Positions 36,698 to 44,620 of a stretch of DNA of 64,000 bases are shown piece after piece; the stretch's first letter is position 1; every line of letters begins with the position of its first letter. The notes below the pieces were generated by a model. The model was not told the DNA's origin and searched no databases. It worked only from the letters and a program-made list of their open reading frames with translations. This stretch comes from Saccharomonospora glauca K62 (GTDB lineage: Bacteria > Actinomycetota > Actinomycetes > Mycobacteriales > Pseudonocardiaceae): assembly GCF_000243395.2 (NCBI RefSeq), contig NZ_CM001484.1, positions 3,466,524 to 3,530,523 of the forward strand. The letters run 5' to 3'. The translations under genes and the position numbers were made by a program.

Positions 36698-37060
36698 TCA
36701 CGTGACACGGCGCCCGGTCTTTTCCTCGTGGTACTCGCAGAACGCCGCGTACGCCCTGGCCCCGTGGACCGTGGCGGGCCCGCCCTTCATCAGGAACGTC
36801 ACGCCGATCGCCTCCGCAGCCTCCCTCGGTGTCGCACCGTGGTGCACGGCCGCCTGGGCATGCGCGGCGATACAGCCGTCGCACTGCTCGCTCACCGCGA
36901 CGGCCAACGCGATGAGCTCCTTCGTCCGAACGTCGAGGGCGCCCGGCTGCATCGCCGCGGCGTGCAACCGCGCGTAGCCCTCGTACACGTCGGGAATCAC
37001 GCTCCGTAGGGCTCGGGTGGGTTCCCGTAGCTCGTGCCGCACCTGCCTGCCGTAGGTCAT
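36698..37060 (-). CDS. Carboxymuconolactone decarboxylase (AhpD-like) family protein
   Basis: A 120-residue CMD-family protein with the redox CxxC in VSEQCDGCIAAHAQAAVHHG and the preceding Glu of the AhpD-type proton relay. It probably acts as a thiol-dependent peroxidase-like oxidoreductase, not a true lactone decarboxylase. The ATG at 37060 is preceded by GGAGGAGG. It is divergent from the LLM-hemerythrin gene, with a palindromic operator between the two, so both are probably under the same regulator. Confidence 0.88.
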   Translation of the reverse strand: MTYGRQVRHELREPTRALRSVIPDVYEGYARLHAAAMQPGALDVRTKELIALAVAVSEQCDGCIAAHAQAAVHHGATPREAAEAIGVTFLMKGGPATVHGARAYAAFCEYHEEKTGRRVT

Positions 37061-37107
37061 CCCGCCTCCTCCATTCGGATTACAGGGGATGCCCGGCGGA
37101 AGAACGG

Positions 37108-37147
37108 CCGACACCACGGCGTTAGGAAGATATGATTGAGCGCTCAA
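37108..37147 (+). promoter_or_regulatory. Promoter with perfect palindromic operator for the LLM-hemerythrin gene
   Basis: A -35-like CCGACA (37108-37113) and a strong -10 TATGAT (37131-37136) are spaced 17 bp. The 12-bp perfect palindrome TTGAGCGCTCAA (37136-37147) begins on the last base of the -10, where TetR-family repressors often bind. It is 15 nt before the ATG at 37163. The cognate repressor is not visible nearby. Confidence 0.65.
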
Positions 37148-37162
37148 CCAAAAGGAGTCGCT

Positions 37163-38662
37163 ATGCGTGACTACGGACACAACCTCCGATTCGGCACGTT
37201 CCTCACTCCGGCCTCCGGGGACCCGGAACGCGTGGTGCGCCTCGCCCAGCTCAGCGAGCGGGAAGGGCTCGACCTCGTCACGTTCCAGGACCACCCGTAC
37301 CAACCCGCGTTCCTCGACACGTGGACGCTGCTGTCCTTCGTCGCCGCCCGCACCGAGCGGATACTGCTCGCGCCCAACGTGGCGAACCTGCCGTTACGAC
37401 CTCCCGCCGTGCTCGCTCAAGCAGCCGCGAGCCTCGACCTCCTCAGTGGGGGCCGGCTGGAACTCGGCCTCGGCGCGGGCGGATTCTGGGACGCGATCGA
37501 GGCGATGGGAGCCAAACGACTCACTCCCGGAGAGTCCGTGGTCGCGCTGGAGGAGGCCGTCACCGTCATTCGGCAGCTCTGGGACACCTCCCAACGCGGC
37601 GGCGTGCGACACCACGGCGAGCACTACCGGATCGTCGGCGCGAAACGCGGCCCCGCCCCGGCCCACCGCGTCCCGATCGTCCTCGGCGCGTACAAACCAC
37701 GGATGCTGAAGCTCGTGGGGCGCGTCGCCGACGGGTGGCTGCCGTCGCTGTTCCGGCTCTCGAATCCGGAGGATCTCTCCGGGATGAACGACCTCGTCGA
37801 CGAGGCGGCGATCGAGGCGGGACGGAAGCCGAGCGACATCCGGCGCTGGCTCAACATCGGCCCGGACGATCGCGATCCACGGGCGTTGGCCGAGCTCGCC
37901 CTGGAGTACGGCGTGTCCACCTTCATCCTCAGCACCGACGATGCGGACGTCATCACGGAGTTCGGTCGCACGATCGCTCCGGAGGTGCGGGATCTCGTCG
38001 GGTCCGGGAACGGGACGGCCACCACCGTGCCGCCCGAGCCTTCTCGCCCCACGGAGTCTCGCGCCGACACCCTCGACGACGGAACCCGGTACGGCGAGAA
38101 GATGCCGTGGGACGAAAGCACCCGTCCCACGGCACCGCGTCCCTCGGACGACACCCCGCCCAGTCCTCGGGGTCGCGCGGTCAGTCAGCACCTCGTGGAC
38201 GTCCACAACGAGCTTCGTACGGAACTACGCCAGCTCCGCGACCTCGTGGACCAGGTCGAGCGGGGCACGATGGAGGTCGGCACGGCGCGGTCACAGCTCA
38301 ATCAGATGGCTCTGCGCCAGAACAACTGGACCATGGGCGCCTACTGCGAGTCGTACTGCCGGGTCGTCACGCAGCACCACACCATCGAGGACGAGGGCAT
38401 CTTCCCTCATCTGCGTTCCGTCGACGACGGTCTCGCGCCGGTCCTCGACCGGCTCGAAGCCGAGCACCGGGTCATCCACGACGTACTCGACGGCGTGGAC
38501 AAGGCTCTGGTGCGCCTCGTGTCGAATCCCGACGACGGTCACGCCGAACTCCGGCGCGCCGTCGATCTGCTCACCGACACGCTGTTGTCCCACTTCGCCT
38601 ACGAGGAGAGGGAACTGCTGGAACCCATCGCCCGGCACGGGATGTATCCCGGACAGCTTTGA
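37163..38662 (+). CDS. LLM-class oxidoreductase fused to a hemerythrin domain
   Basis: A 499-residue fusion. Residues 1-285 form a luciferase-like F420/FMN-dependent oxidoreductase (LVTFQDHPYQP, ERILLAPNVANLPLR, LSGGRLELGLGAGGFWDA, VPIVLGAYKPRML). A Pro/Ser/Thr-rich linker (about 290-335) leads to a hemerythrin HHE four-helix domain (about 340-495) with iron-ligand residues in HNELRTELRQL, QHHTIEDEGIFPHLR, EAEHRVIHD and LSHFAYEERELLEP. Hemerythrin binds O2, NO or peroxide at a di-iron site, so the fusion may pair sensing or delivery of an oxidant with flavin chemistry. AAAGGAG precedes the ATG. Confidence 0.9.
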   Translation: MRDYGHNLRFGTFLTPASGDPERVVRLAQLSEREGLDLVTFQDHPYQPAFLDTWTLLSFVAARTERILLAPNVANLPLRPPAVLAQAAASLDLLSGGRLELGLGAGGFWDAIEAMGAKRLTPGESVVALEEAVTVIRQLWDTSQRGGVRHHGEHYRIVGAKRGPAPAHRVPIVLGAYKPRMLKLVGRVADGWLPSLFRLSNPEDLSGMNDLVDEAAIEAGRKPSDIRRWLNIGPDDRDPRALAELALEYGVSTFILSTDDADVITEFGRTIAPEVRDLVGSGNGTATTVPPEPSRPTESRADTLDDGTRYGEKMPWDESTRPTAPRPSDDTPPSPRGRAVSQHLVDVHNELRTELRQLRDLVDQVERGTMEVGTARSQLNQMALRQNNWTMGAYCESYCRVVTQHHTIEDEGIFPHLRSVDDGLAPVLDRLEAEHRVIHDVLDGVDKALVRLVSNPDDGHAELRRAVDLLTDTLLSHFAYEERELLEPIARHGMYPGQL

Positions 38663-38686
38663 ACATCGTCCGCTGAGAACGAACAC

Positions 38687-38727
38687 GCGTCGGGCCCGGC
38701 CGATGACTCACCGGCCGGGCCCGACGC
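38687..38727. terminator. Strong bidirectional hairpin terminator
   Basis: Perfect 16-bp arms (38687-38702 and 38712-38727, GCGTCGGGCCCGGCCG and its complement) with a 9-nt loop lie between the rightward LLM-hemerythrin gene and the leftward transglycosylase gene. No T-run, as usual in high-GC actinomycetes. Confidence 0.75.
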
Positions 38728-38753
38728 ATGACCTCGAATGTCTCGCGGTGGGA

Positions 38754-39602
38754 TCAGTAACCGCGGTAGCCGCCACCCGCGGCCATCTGGGCCAGACCGG
38801 GGTGCTCGGCGAAGCTGCCGTAACGGCTCAACGTGTACCGGGTACCGGCGATGATGTTGGACACCGGGTCGTAGATGTCCTCGTAGCCGGGCAGCTTGTA
38901 GGCGTTGAACGTCGAGTCGATGGTCTGCATCAGACCCTTGGACGGAGTACCGCGCTTGGCGTTGATGTCCCAGAGGTTGATGGCCTTGGGGTCGCCGCTG
39001 GACTCCTTCTCGATGACGGTCCGGATGCTGGGGATGTCGGCTTCGGACACCGGCTCGCCGTGCTCCTGCATGACGGAGATCGCCGTCCGGATCCAGCCGT
39101 CGAGCTCGTCGACCGGCTCGGTCTGCGCGGCCGGCTGGGCACCGCCGCCACCCTGGTCCTCGGCTGCGGGCTCGGCGGGTTGCTCGGGCTGCTCCTCGGC
39201 CGCGGCGTCCTGCTGCTCGGCCTCGGCGGGCGCCTCCTGGGCGACGTTCGGGTCGGCGCTCCTCGGGGCGGGAGCGCCACCGCCGACGGGTGCGGAGTCG
39301 TCCTTCTTGTTCTCCGCCTTGCCACCGCCGACGACGTTCTTGGCCGACTCGGCGTTGTACTGCTGGGCGACGGCAGCGGTGTCGGCCGCCACGGTCCTCG
39401 TCGCTTCTTCGTCCGTGCCCGCCATCACGGCCGGGCTCGCCACACCGGTGACGAAGAGAGCGAGCACACCAACCGAGGCGTAGCCACGGGCGGCGGCGCG
39501 CACGGACCGGCCGAGCGACGTCGCAGGCGCGGAGATGTTTCGGGTCGGGGCCTGAAGCGCGATCAGCTTCTTCACGCGCTCGAACATCTTGTGGTCTGCC
39601 AC
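38754..39602 (-). CDS. Secreted SLT-type lytic transglycosylase
   Basis: About 282 residues: a basic N-terminus, a membrane/signal segment (about 42-60, YASVGVLALFVTGVASPAVM), a long acidic Glu/Gln/Ala/Pro linker (about 65-165) and a C-terminal SLT/lysozyme-like domain. The catalytic Glu200 is in TVIEKESSGDPKAINLWD and the family motif SKGLMQTIDSTFNAYKLP follows. It should cleave glycan strands outside the cell. GTG 39602 is used; an ATG at 39587 is possible. Upstream lies a long structured leader. Confidence 0.88.
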   Translation of the reverse strand: MADHKMFERVKKLIALQAPTRNISAPATSLGRSVRAAARGYASVGVLALFVTGVASPAVMAGTDEEATRTVAADTAAVAQQYNAESAKNVVGGGKAENKKDDSAPVGGGAPAPRSADPNVAQEAPAEAEQQDAAAEEQPEQPAEPAAEDQGGGGAQPAAQTEPVDELDGWIRTAISVMQEHGEPVSEADIPSIRTVIEKESSGDPKAINLWDINAKRGTPSKGLMQTIDSTFNAYKLPGYEDIYDPVSNIIAGTRYTLSRYGSFAEHPGLAQMAAGGGYRGY

Positions 39603-39720
39603 GAGCGTGGATCTCCTTCTCGCTGAGGTACCGCCGGTCCGGTCGGGGGGCTTGACCGACGGCCGCTTCGCGTGACCCCTCGGGGGAAAGATCCGGTCAA
39701 CGCGAAGACCTGTGCGAGAT
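39603..39720 (-). promoter_or_regulatory. Structured 5' leader of the transglycosylase gene
   Basis: On the minus strand two stems can be drawn: one pairs CGCG(T)TGACC with GGTCACGCG (about 39702-39668) and one pairs TCGGTC with GACCGA-type sequence around CCCCCC (about 39659-39639). Transglycosylase and Rpf genes of actinobacteria often have a c-di-AMP (ydaO/yuaA) riboswitch here. I cannot confirm its conserved core by eye, so only a structured leader is claimed. Confidence 0.35.
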
Positions 39721-39964
39721 TACGAAACGACAACACCAAAAATCATTAGCCGGTGACCAGGAACACAGATCAACCGTGTTTGACAAAGCCGGATACGGTT
39801 TATCCCACCGGGTTGTGTGTCTCTGACCTGGGAAGACGTCCGAACATGACGTCGTTCACTCTCGGGCACAATTATGATCTTCAAATCCTCCCGGAGCGGC
39901 TTTAACTCTATCTCGTTCGCATAGCGAAAAAGTTGACTGACCGTATCCGATTGCGGTCAAAACC

Positions 39965-40030
39965 GTGGAATCGAATACGACTCCAGACCGTCAGGAAACA
40001 CAGAGTCGCATTCGATCAACGAAATTCCAC
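39965..40030. repeat. Long imperfect inverted repeat in an AT-richer gap
   Basis: The left arm 39965-39983 (GTGGAATCGAATACGACTC) is complementary to 40003-40030 except for one mismatch and a 7-nt bulge, with a 19-nt loop. It is about 100 nt past the MFS stop codon and could be its terminator. The rest of the 39721-40127 gap is AT-richer than its surroundings and holds no gene I can support. Confidence 0.5.
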
Positions 40031-40127
40031 GCCGAGAATCGACGAGGTTGCTCCGTGTGACGAGCCTCATCCTCGTCCGTCGAGTCGGTGAGCGCCGCCA
40101 CGAAGCCGCCGAGATGACGCGGCGAGG

Positions 40128-41354
40128 TCACTCGGCGCACACGCTCCCTCTCGTTTCCCCCGGTCCACAGTGGTCACCGTGGTGCCCGGAGCGGTGCAAT
40201 CCGAGCGGTAGGGCCAACGCGATCGCCGCGGACAACACGACGACCGCCCCCACCCGTCCCACCGCCCACGCGAGATAAACCCCCATGGACGCCACTTCCG
40301 TACCGAGCCCGACGAGCGACGTGGCGGTGGCACGTGCGTCACCGCGAAAACAGTGCTGCAGCCGGGTGTTGGCCACCACGAGCACGGCCCGGTAGGTGGC
40401 GTAGAACACCGCTACGCCCACGAGTCCGGCCGCCCGCCCCAACGCCTCCGTGACGGCGAGCACAGCGGCGGCCGTACCGAGGAACAGCGTCAGTGTGGTC
40501 GGGCGCACGCGCGTGAGCCGCCCCGCCCACGCGGAGCCGAGCGCTCCGGCGATCGAGATACCCACCACCGCCTGCGGAACCCACTGCGTGGGCACGCCCC
40601 GGTCACGGGCCAGCAGCCCGAAGTACTCCTCCACCGCGTCCAGCGACGCCAGCAACGCCACCACCACCACGGCCCGACGCGACACCGGGTCGCTCAACAC
40701 CGCGAGGACCCCGGCGCGGAGCACACCGACGCAGCCGTCCGACCGTCCGGATTGCCCGGACCGCTCCGGCGCTCTCGACGGCTCCGGAAGGCACGCGGCC
40801 AGCACGGCCGAGGCCGCACAGACACCGACGCTCACCCAGCCGACCAACAGCAAGCCTCCGGTGGCGAACAACGTGGTGGCGGCCACGGCGGCGGGGATGT
40901 CGGCGACCAGCCGGAGGGCGTCGAGCTGCCCGTAGCTCCGACCGAACCGCTCGGTCGCGCCCACGGCCGCCAGCCCGTCGTACAACAGCGCCTCCACCGC
41001 TCCGGAGAGCAAGGCCCCACCAAACCCCCACAGCACGAACCCGAGGGCGAACGACGGGAACTCGGGCCAGCCGGTCCACAACACGTAGGCGGCGGCCTGC
41101 AGCAGCCCACCCGACGCCAGCGCTCCCCGGCGGGAGAACCGATCGGCCAACGCACCGCTGGGCACCTCGGCGAGAAGACCCACCACCGACCAGAGCACGA
41201 ACAACCGAGAGATCTCGGCGTCCGACAACCCGGCCTCGGCGAACCACAGCGCGTACAGGGGGTAGAACGGAACGCTTTCCGAAAGCAGCGCCCACAGCCG
41301 CAGCCGGCGGACGAGTCCACGCTCCGTCCCGGCCGAACGTCGCGGTCGTGTCAG
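40128..41354 (-). CDS. MFS transporter with non-canonical (CTG?) start or N-terminal frameshift
   Basis: An integral membrane protein of the major facilitator superfamily with 10-12 spans and the loop-2/3 motif EVPSGALADRFSRRG. The first in-frame ATG/GTG/TTG is a TTG at 41228, but that would cut off the first membrane helix, whose sequence LWALLSESVPFYPLYALWF is encoded directly upstream in the same frame. That frame is open only back to a TGA at 41355-41357, immediately followed by CTG 41354. Either CTG is the start (408 residues) or an indel separates it from an ATG at 41361 in another frame. The substrate is unknown, perhaps a drug or metabolite. Confidence 0.75.
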   Translation of the reverse strand: MTRPRRSAGTERGLVRRLRLWALLSESVPFYPLYALWFAEAGLSDAEISRLFVLWSVVGLLAEVPSGALADRFSRRGALASGGLLQAAAYVLWTGWPEFPSFALGFVLWGFGGALLSGAVEALLYDGLAAVGATERFGRSYGQLDALRLVADIPAAVAATTLFATGGLLLVGWVSVGVCAASAVLAACLPEPSRAPERSGQSGRSDGCVGVLRAGVLAVLSDPVSRRAVVVVALLASLDAVEEYFGLLARDRGVPTQWVPQAVVGISIAGALGSAWAGRLTRVRPTTLTLFLGTAAAVLAVTEALGRAAGLVGVAVFYATYRAVLVVANTRLQHCFRGDARATATSLVGLGTEVASMGVYLAWAVGRVGAVVVLSAAIALALPLGLHRSGHHGDHCGPGETRGSVCAE

Positions 41355-41379
41355 TCAACATCGGGTGTGCATGCCCCGG

Positions 41380-41407
41380 ATGCTACTCCGTGACGTATGT
41401 CACGGAG
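41380..41407 (-). promoter_or_regulatory. Operator and -10 for the MFS transporter gene
   Basis: A perfect inverted repeat with 9-bp arms CTCCGTGAC (41386-41394) and GTCACGGAG (41399-41407) around 4 nt directly abuts a minus-strand -10 TAGCAT (41385-41380). This is a typical repressor site for an efflux transporter (TetR or GntR type). No regulator gene is adjacent. Confidence 0.6.
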
Positions 41408-41422
41408 AGCCTTTTCGGGACG

Positions 41423-41854
41423 TCATCCCGCGTGCTTCACGATGCCGAGCCGCGCCCGGACCACGGCCATGCACTCGTCCTCGACGTAGAGCATGCCGGC
41501 TCGGCTCGCCAACTCGCGTGCCTCGGCCGAGGTGATGCCCAGCTGCAGCCACACCGCCTTGGCACCGACCCGAACGGCGTCCCGCGTCACCGCGGCGGCC
41601 TCGGGGGAAGGCCGGAAGACGTTGACGACCTCGATCGGCCTGCCCGCCTCCGCGGCCTCGCCGAGGCTGCGGAACACGGTCTGCCCCAAAAGCTCGCTCC
41701 CCGGTTCGGCGACCGGGTTCACCGGGATGATCCGAAAGCCCGCGTCACGCATGGCGGCGGGCACCGAGTGCGCTGCTTTCGCGGGATCGCGGCTGAGTCC
41801 CACCACGGCAATGGTGTCGAAGTCCCGCAAGATCTTCTCGGCCGTGTTCGTCAT
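41423..41854 (-). CDS. CoA-binding protein (YccU family)
   Basis: A 143-residue single Rossmann-fold CoA-binding domain (CoA_binding_2). The nucleotide-binding start IAVVGLSRDPAKAAHSV and the following FRIIPVNPVAEPGSELLGQ and VDVFRPSPEAA-like VNVFRPSPEAAAV are typical. The biochemical role is unknown in most species. It lies 28 nt downstream of the TPP enzyme gene on the same strand and may be co-transcribed. Confidence 0.9.
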   Translation of the reverse strand: MTNTAEKILRDFDTIAVVGLSRDPAKAAHSVPAAMRDAGFRIIPVNPVAEPGSELLGQTVFRSLGEAAEAGRPIEVVNVFRPSPEAAAVTRDAVRVGAKAVWLQLGITSAEARELASRAGMLYVEDECMAVVRARLGIVKHAG

Positions 41855-41882
41855 GTGTCATCCCTTCCGGGGCACCGCGGGG

Positions 41883-43520
41883 TCACCCCGTGTTCTCCTG
41901 CCGATACCAGCGGGACGAGGTGTTCAGGGGCGGGCGTAGCTCCCCGTTCACCACGAGCACGTTCGGCTCGTCGGAGCGAGTGAACTCACGCAGCAGCCGC
42001 CGAAACGCCCTCCCGAAACCGTCGACGCGATCGGCGTAGACGCCGAACGACTTGGCAAGCCCCACGAAGTCGGGCGTCGCGAGCTCGACACCGTGGTGCT
42101 CGAAGCCCGCGTGCGCTCGGTCGTAGCTCAGCATGCCGTACCCGCCGTCGTCGACGATCACCACGGTGACGGGAAGCTGCTCCTGAATGGCGGTCGCCAG
42201 CTCCGAGCATCCGGGCAGGAACCCACCGTCACCCGTCACACACACCGCGCGCACGGCGCCCGCGGCCGCGACCCCCAACGACGCGGGGAAGCCGAAGCCC
42301 GTGGTGCCCCAGCCCATCGGCAGGGCGAGCTGCCGCGGTCCCGACACCCGATGGAACCCGCCGATCCAGCTTCCCGCCGCACACATGTCCGCGACGAGCA
42401 CGGAGTCCTCGGGCAGCGTCTCCTTGAGCGCGGACAGGAACTCGGCGGCGTGCGGCTCCTCCTTGCGTACTCGCCTGCGAAGCAGTACCTCGATCTCGTC
42501 GAGCCTGCGCGTGAGCTCGTCGAGACCGGGTTTCGGTGAGACACCCCGCGACAGCTCCTCGACGACCTCCCGCGCGTCACCGAGCAGCAGCAGGTCGGGC
42601 GGACAGTTCTTCTCCGCTTCCTCGGCATCGATGTTCACCGCGATGAGCCCCGGCGGCCGCGGCATGCTGCCGTTCTGCGTCATCGTGTCGTCGAAGTCGG
42701 TGCCGATCGCGAGCACGACGTCGGCCTCGTCCCACAGCACGCCCACCTCGGGCGCGTGCAGGGGGTTGGACGCCAGGCACGGGTGGTCGGGCGGCACGAT
42801 TCCGCGCGCGGCGACCGTGGTGACGATGGGCGCGGCGAGCCGCTCGGCGAGAAGGCCGATCGCCTCACCCGCTCCCGACCGCAGAGCTCCGCCTCCCGCC
42901 CAGATCAAGGGGTGCTGAGCCTGTTCCAAGGCTTCCCGCGCTTCTTTCAGAGCCTCCTCCGCCACCGGCGGCGGCCCCGAGCCGACCGAGCCGACGGAGT
43001 CCGAGCTTTCCGTGACGGGATCGTCCAGGAAGCCCGCCGGGACCCCGACGTACACGGGACCGCTTCGGGGACGCAGCGCGGTCTCGGCCGCCCGCCGCAC
43101 CACGGGAGCGATCTCGTCCGGGTGCTCCACCGTGAGGACGGCCTTCGCCCACGGTTCGAGGAACTCCTCCCGGCACTCGCTCTCCCGCGCCGCCCGAGAC
43201 GCGGAGGACACGTCCGTGGTGATCACCAGCACGGGCGAGGCCGACGCCCTCGCCTCCTCGACCGCACGCACCGTGTTGACCGCGCCCGGTCCCGTCGTCA
43301 CGAGGGCGACACCGAGCGAGCCCGTCGTCCTGGAGTAGCCGTCGGCGGCGTGGACCGCGGCCTGCTCCTGCCGTACGCCGATGACGCGAAGCCCCTCGGG
43401 CCCCCGCTCGGCCAGGGCGTCCCGGATCGGGAAATTGTGCGCACCGGGGAGCCCGAAGACGGTGTCGACTCCGAGTTCGGTCAGGGTCTTCACAAGACTG
43501 CGCGCACCGTTCACCGCCAC
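41883..43520 (-). CDS. TPP-dependent enzyme (acetolactate synthase-like)
   Basis: A 545-residue protein with the three domains of the POX/AHAS family: the N-terminal Pyr domain with the catalytic Glu52 in GVRQEQAAVHAADGYSR, a middle domain, and the C-terminal PP domain with VTGDGGFLPGCSELATA, the Mg/TPP site. It lacks an adjacent ilvN-type regulatory subunit and differs from housekeeping IlvB, so the substrate (pyruvate, a benzoylformate-like or an oxalyl compound) cannot be fixed. A second, different TPP enzyme lies at 61716. Confidence 0.88.
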   Translation of the reverse strand: MAVNGARSLVKTLTELGVDTVFGLPGAHNFPIRDALAERGPEGLRVIGVRQEQAAVHAADGYSRTTGSLGVALVTTGPGAVNTVRAVEEARASASPVLVITTDVSSASRAARESECREEFLEPWAKAVLTVEHPDEIAPVVRRAAETALRPRSGPVYVGVPAGFLDDPVTESSDSVGSVGSGPPPVAEEALKEAREALEQAQHPLIWAGGGALRSGAGEAIGLLAERLAAPIVTTVAARGIVPPDHPCLASNPLHAPEVGVLWDEADVVLAIGTDFDDTMTQNGSMPRPPGLIAVNIDAEEAEKNCPPDLLLLGDAREVVEELSRGVSPKPGLDELTRRLDEIEVLLRRRVRKEEPHAAEFLSALKETLPEDSVLVADMCAAGSWIGGFHRVSGPRQLALPMGWGTTGFGFPASLGVAAAGAVRAVCVTGDGGFLPGCSELATAIQEQLPVTVVIVDDGGYGMLSYDRAHAGFEHHGVELATPDFVGLAKSFGVYADRVDGFGRAFRRLLREFTRSDEPNVLVVNGELRPPLNTSSRWYRQENTG

Positions 43521-43541
43521 GCCGCGAGGATACGATCTTCG

Positions 43542-44543
43542 TCACCACTGGGCGGGCAGGGTCTCCTCCCTCGGTGGCGGGCCGGGCGGGGTGCCGTCGC
43601 CGAAGGGACGCCCCCCGAGCGCCTCCCGGCCGTGCGGTGTCGCCCACGCCGACAGGTCGGGGCCCTTCGGCACGATCCCGGTCGGGTTGATCTCCTTGTG
43701 CACCTGGTAGTAGTGCCGCTTGATGTGGTCGAAGTCGACCGTGTCACCGAAACCGGGCGTCTGGAACAGATCCCGCGCGTACGCCCACAGCACGGGCATC
43801 TCCGTGAGCTTGTTGCGGTTGCACTTGAAGTGGCCGTGGTAGACGGCGTCGAACCGGACGAGCGTGGTGAACAGCCGGATGTCCGCCTCCGTGATGGTGT
43901 CGCCCACCAGGTAGCGCTGTGTGGCGAGCCGTTCCGACAACGCGTCGAGGCGGGCGAAGAGGCGATCGTAGGCCTCCTCGTAGGCCTTCTGCTTCGTGGC
44001 GAACCCCGCCTCGTAGACGGCCGCGTTGACATCGGCGTAGACCACGGCGTTCACCTCGTCGATCTCGTCCCGCAGCGCCTCGGGATAGAGGTCGGGAGCG
44101 CCGGGACGGTGGTGAGCGGTCCACTCCGTCGACAGATCGAGCGTGATCTGCGGGTAGTCGTTGGTCACGACCTTTCCGCTGGGTATGTCCACGATCGCGG
44201 GCACGCTGATGCCACCCGAGTACTCCGGGTCGGCCTTGGCGTAGGCCTCGCCGAGGAAGCGGATACCGAGCACGGGGTCACGGCCGTCGGGGTCGAGGGT
44301 GAACCGCCAACTGCGTTCGTCCTGGATCGGGTCGGCCACGGCGACCGACAGCACGTGCTCCAGCCCGAGCAGTCGGCGCACGATGAGTGCCCGGCTGGCC
44401 CACGGGCACGCGCGACTGACGACGAGGCGGTAGCGGCCGGGTTCGACCGGCCATCCGTCGCGGCCGTCGGCGGTGATGCGGGAGGTGAAGCGGTTGGGAG
44501 CGCGATGGAATTGCCCGGTCTCCGGGTCCGTCTCGATGCCCAT
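43542..44543 (-). CDS. Glutathionyl-hydroquinone reductase-like (ECM4/YqjG) protein
   Basis: A 333-residue protein of the xi-class glutathione transferase family. The catalytic Cys46 is in SRACPWASRALIVRRLLGLE, and family motifs YVGDTITEADIRLF-type (YLVGDTITEADIRLFTTLVRF) and HIKRHYYQVHKEINPTGIVP are present. In actinobacteria, which use mycothiol rather than glutathione, the physiological thiol may differ. It is divergent from the WS/DGAT gene. Confidence 0.92.
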   Translation of the reverse strand: MGIETDPETGQFHRAPNRFTSRITADGRDGWPVEPGRYRLVVSRACPWASRALIVRRLLGLEHVLSVAVADPIQDERSWRFTLDPDGRDPVLGIRFLGEAYAKADPEYSGGISVPAIVDIPSGKVVTNDYPQITLDLSTEWTAHHRPGAPDLYPEALRDEIDEVNAVVYADVNAAVYEAGFATKQKAYEEAYDRLFARLDALSERLATQRYLVGDTITEADIRLFTTLVRFDAVYHGHFKCNRNKLTEMPVLWAYARDLFQTPGFGDTVDFDHIKRHYYQVHKEINPTGIVPKGPDLSAWATPHGREALGGRPFGDGTPPGPPPREETLPAQW

Positions 44544-44620
44544 GGCACCGACGCTAGTCCCCCACCGGCGGGCGGGGAACTCACGACAACATACCGGAAC
44601 GGCGACGGAGTGAAACGCTG

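Noticed and set aside
41883-43520. Housekeeping acetolactate synthase large subunit ilvB
   Set aside because: No ilvN or ilvC beside it and the sequence differs from actinobacterial IlvB; kept as a generic TPP enzyme.
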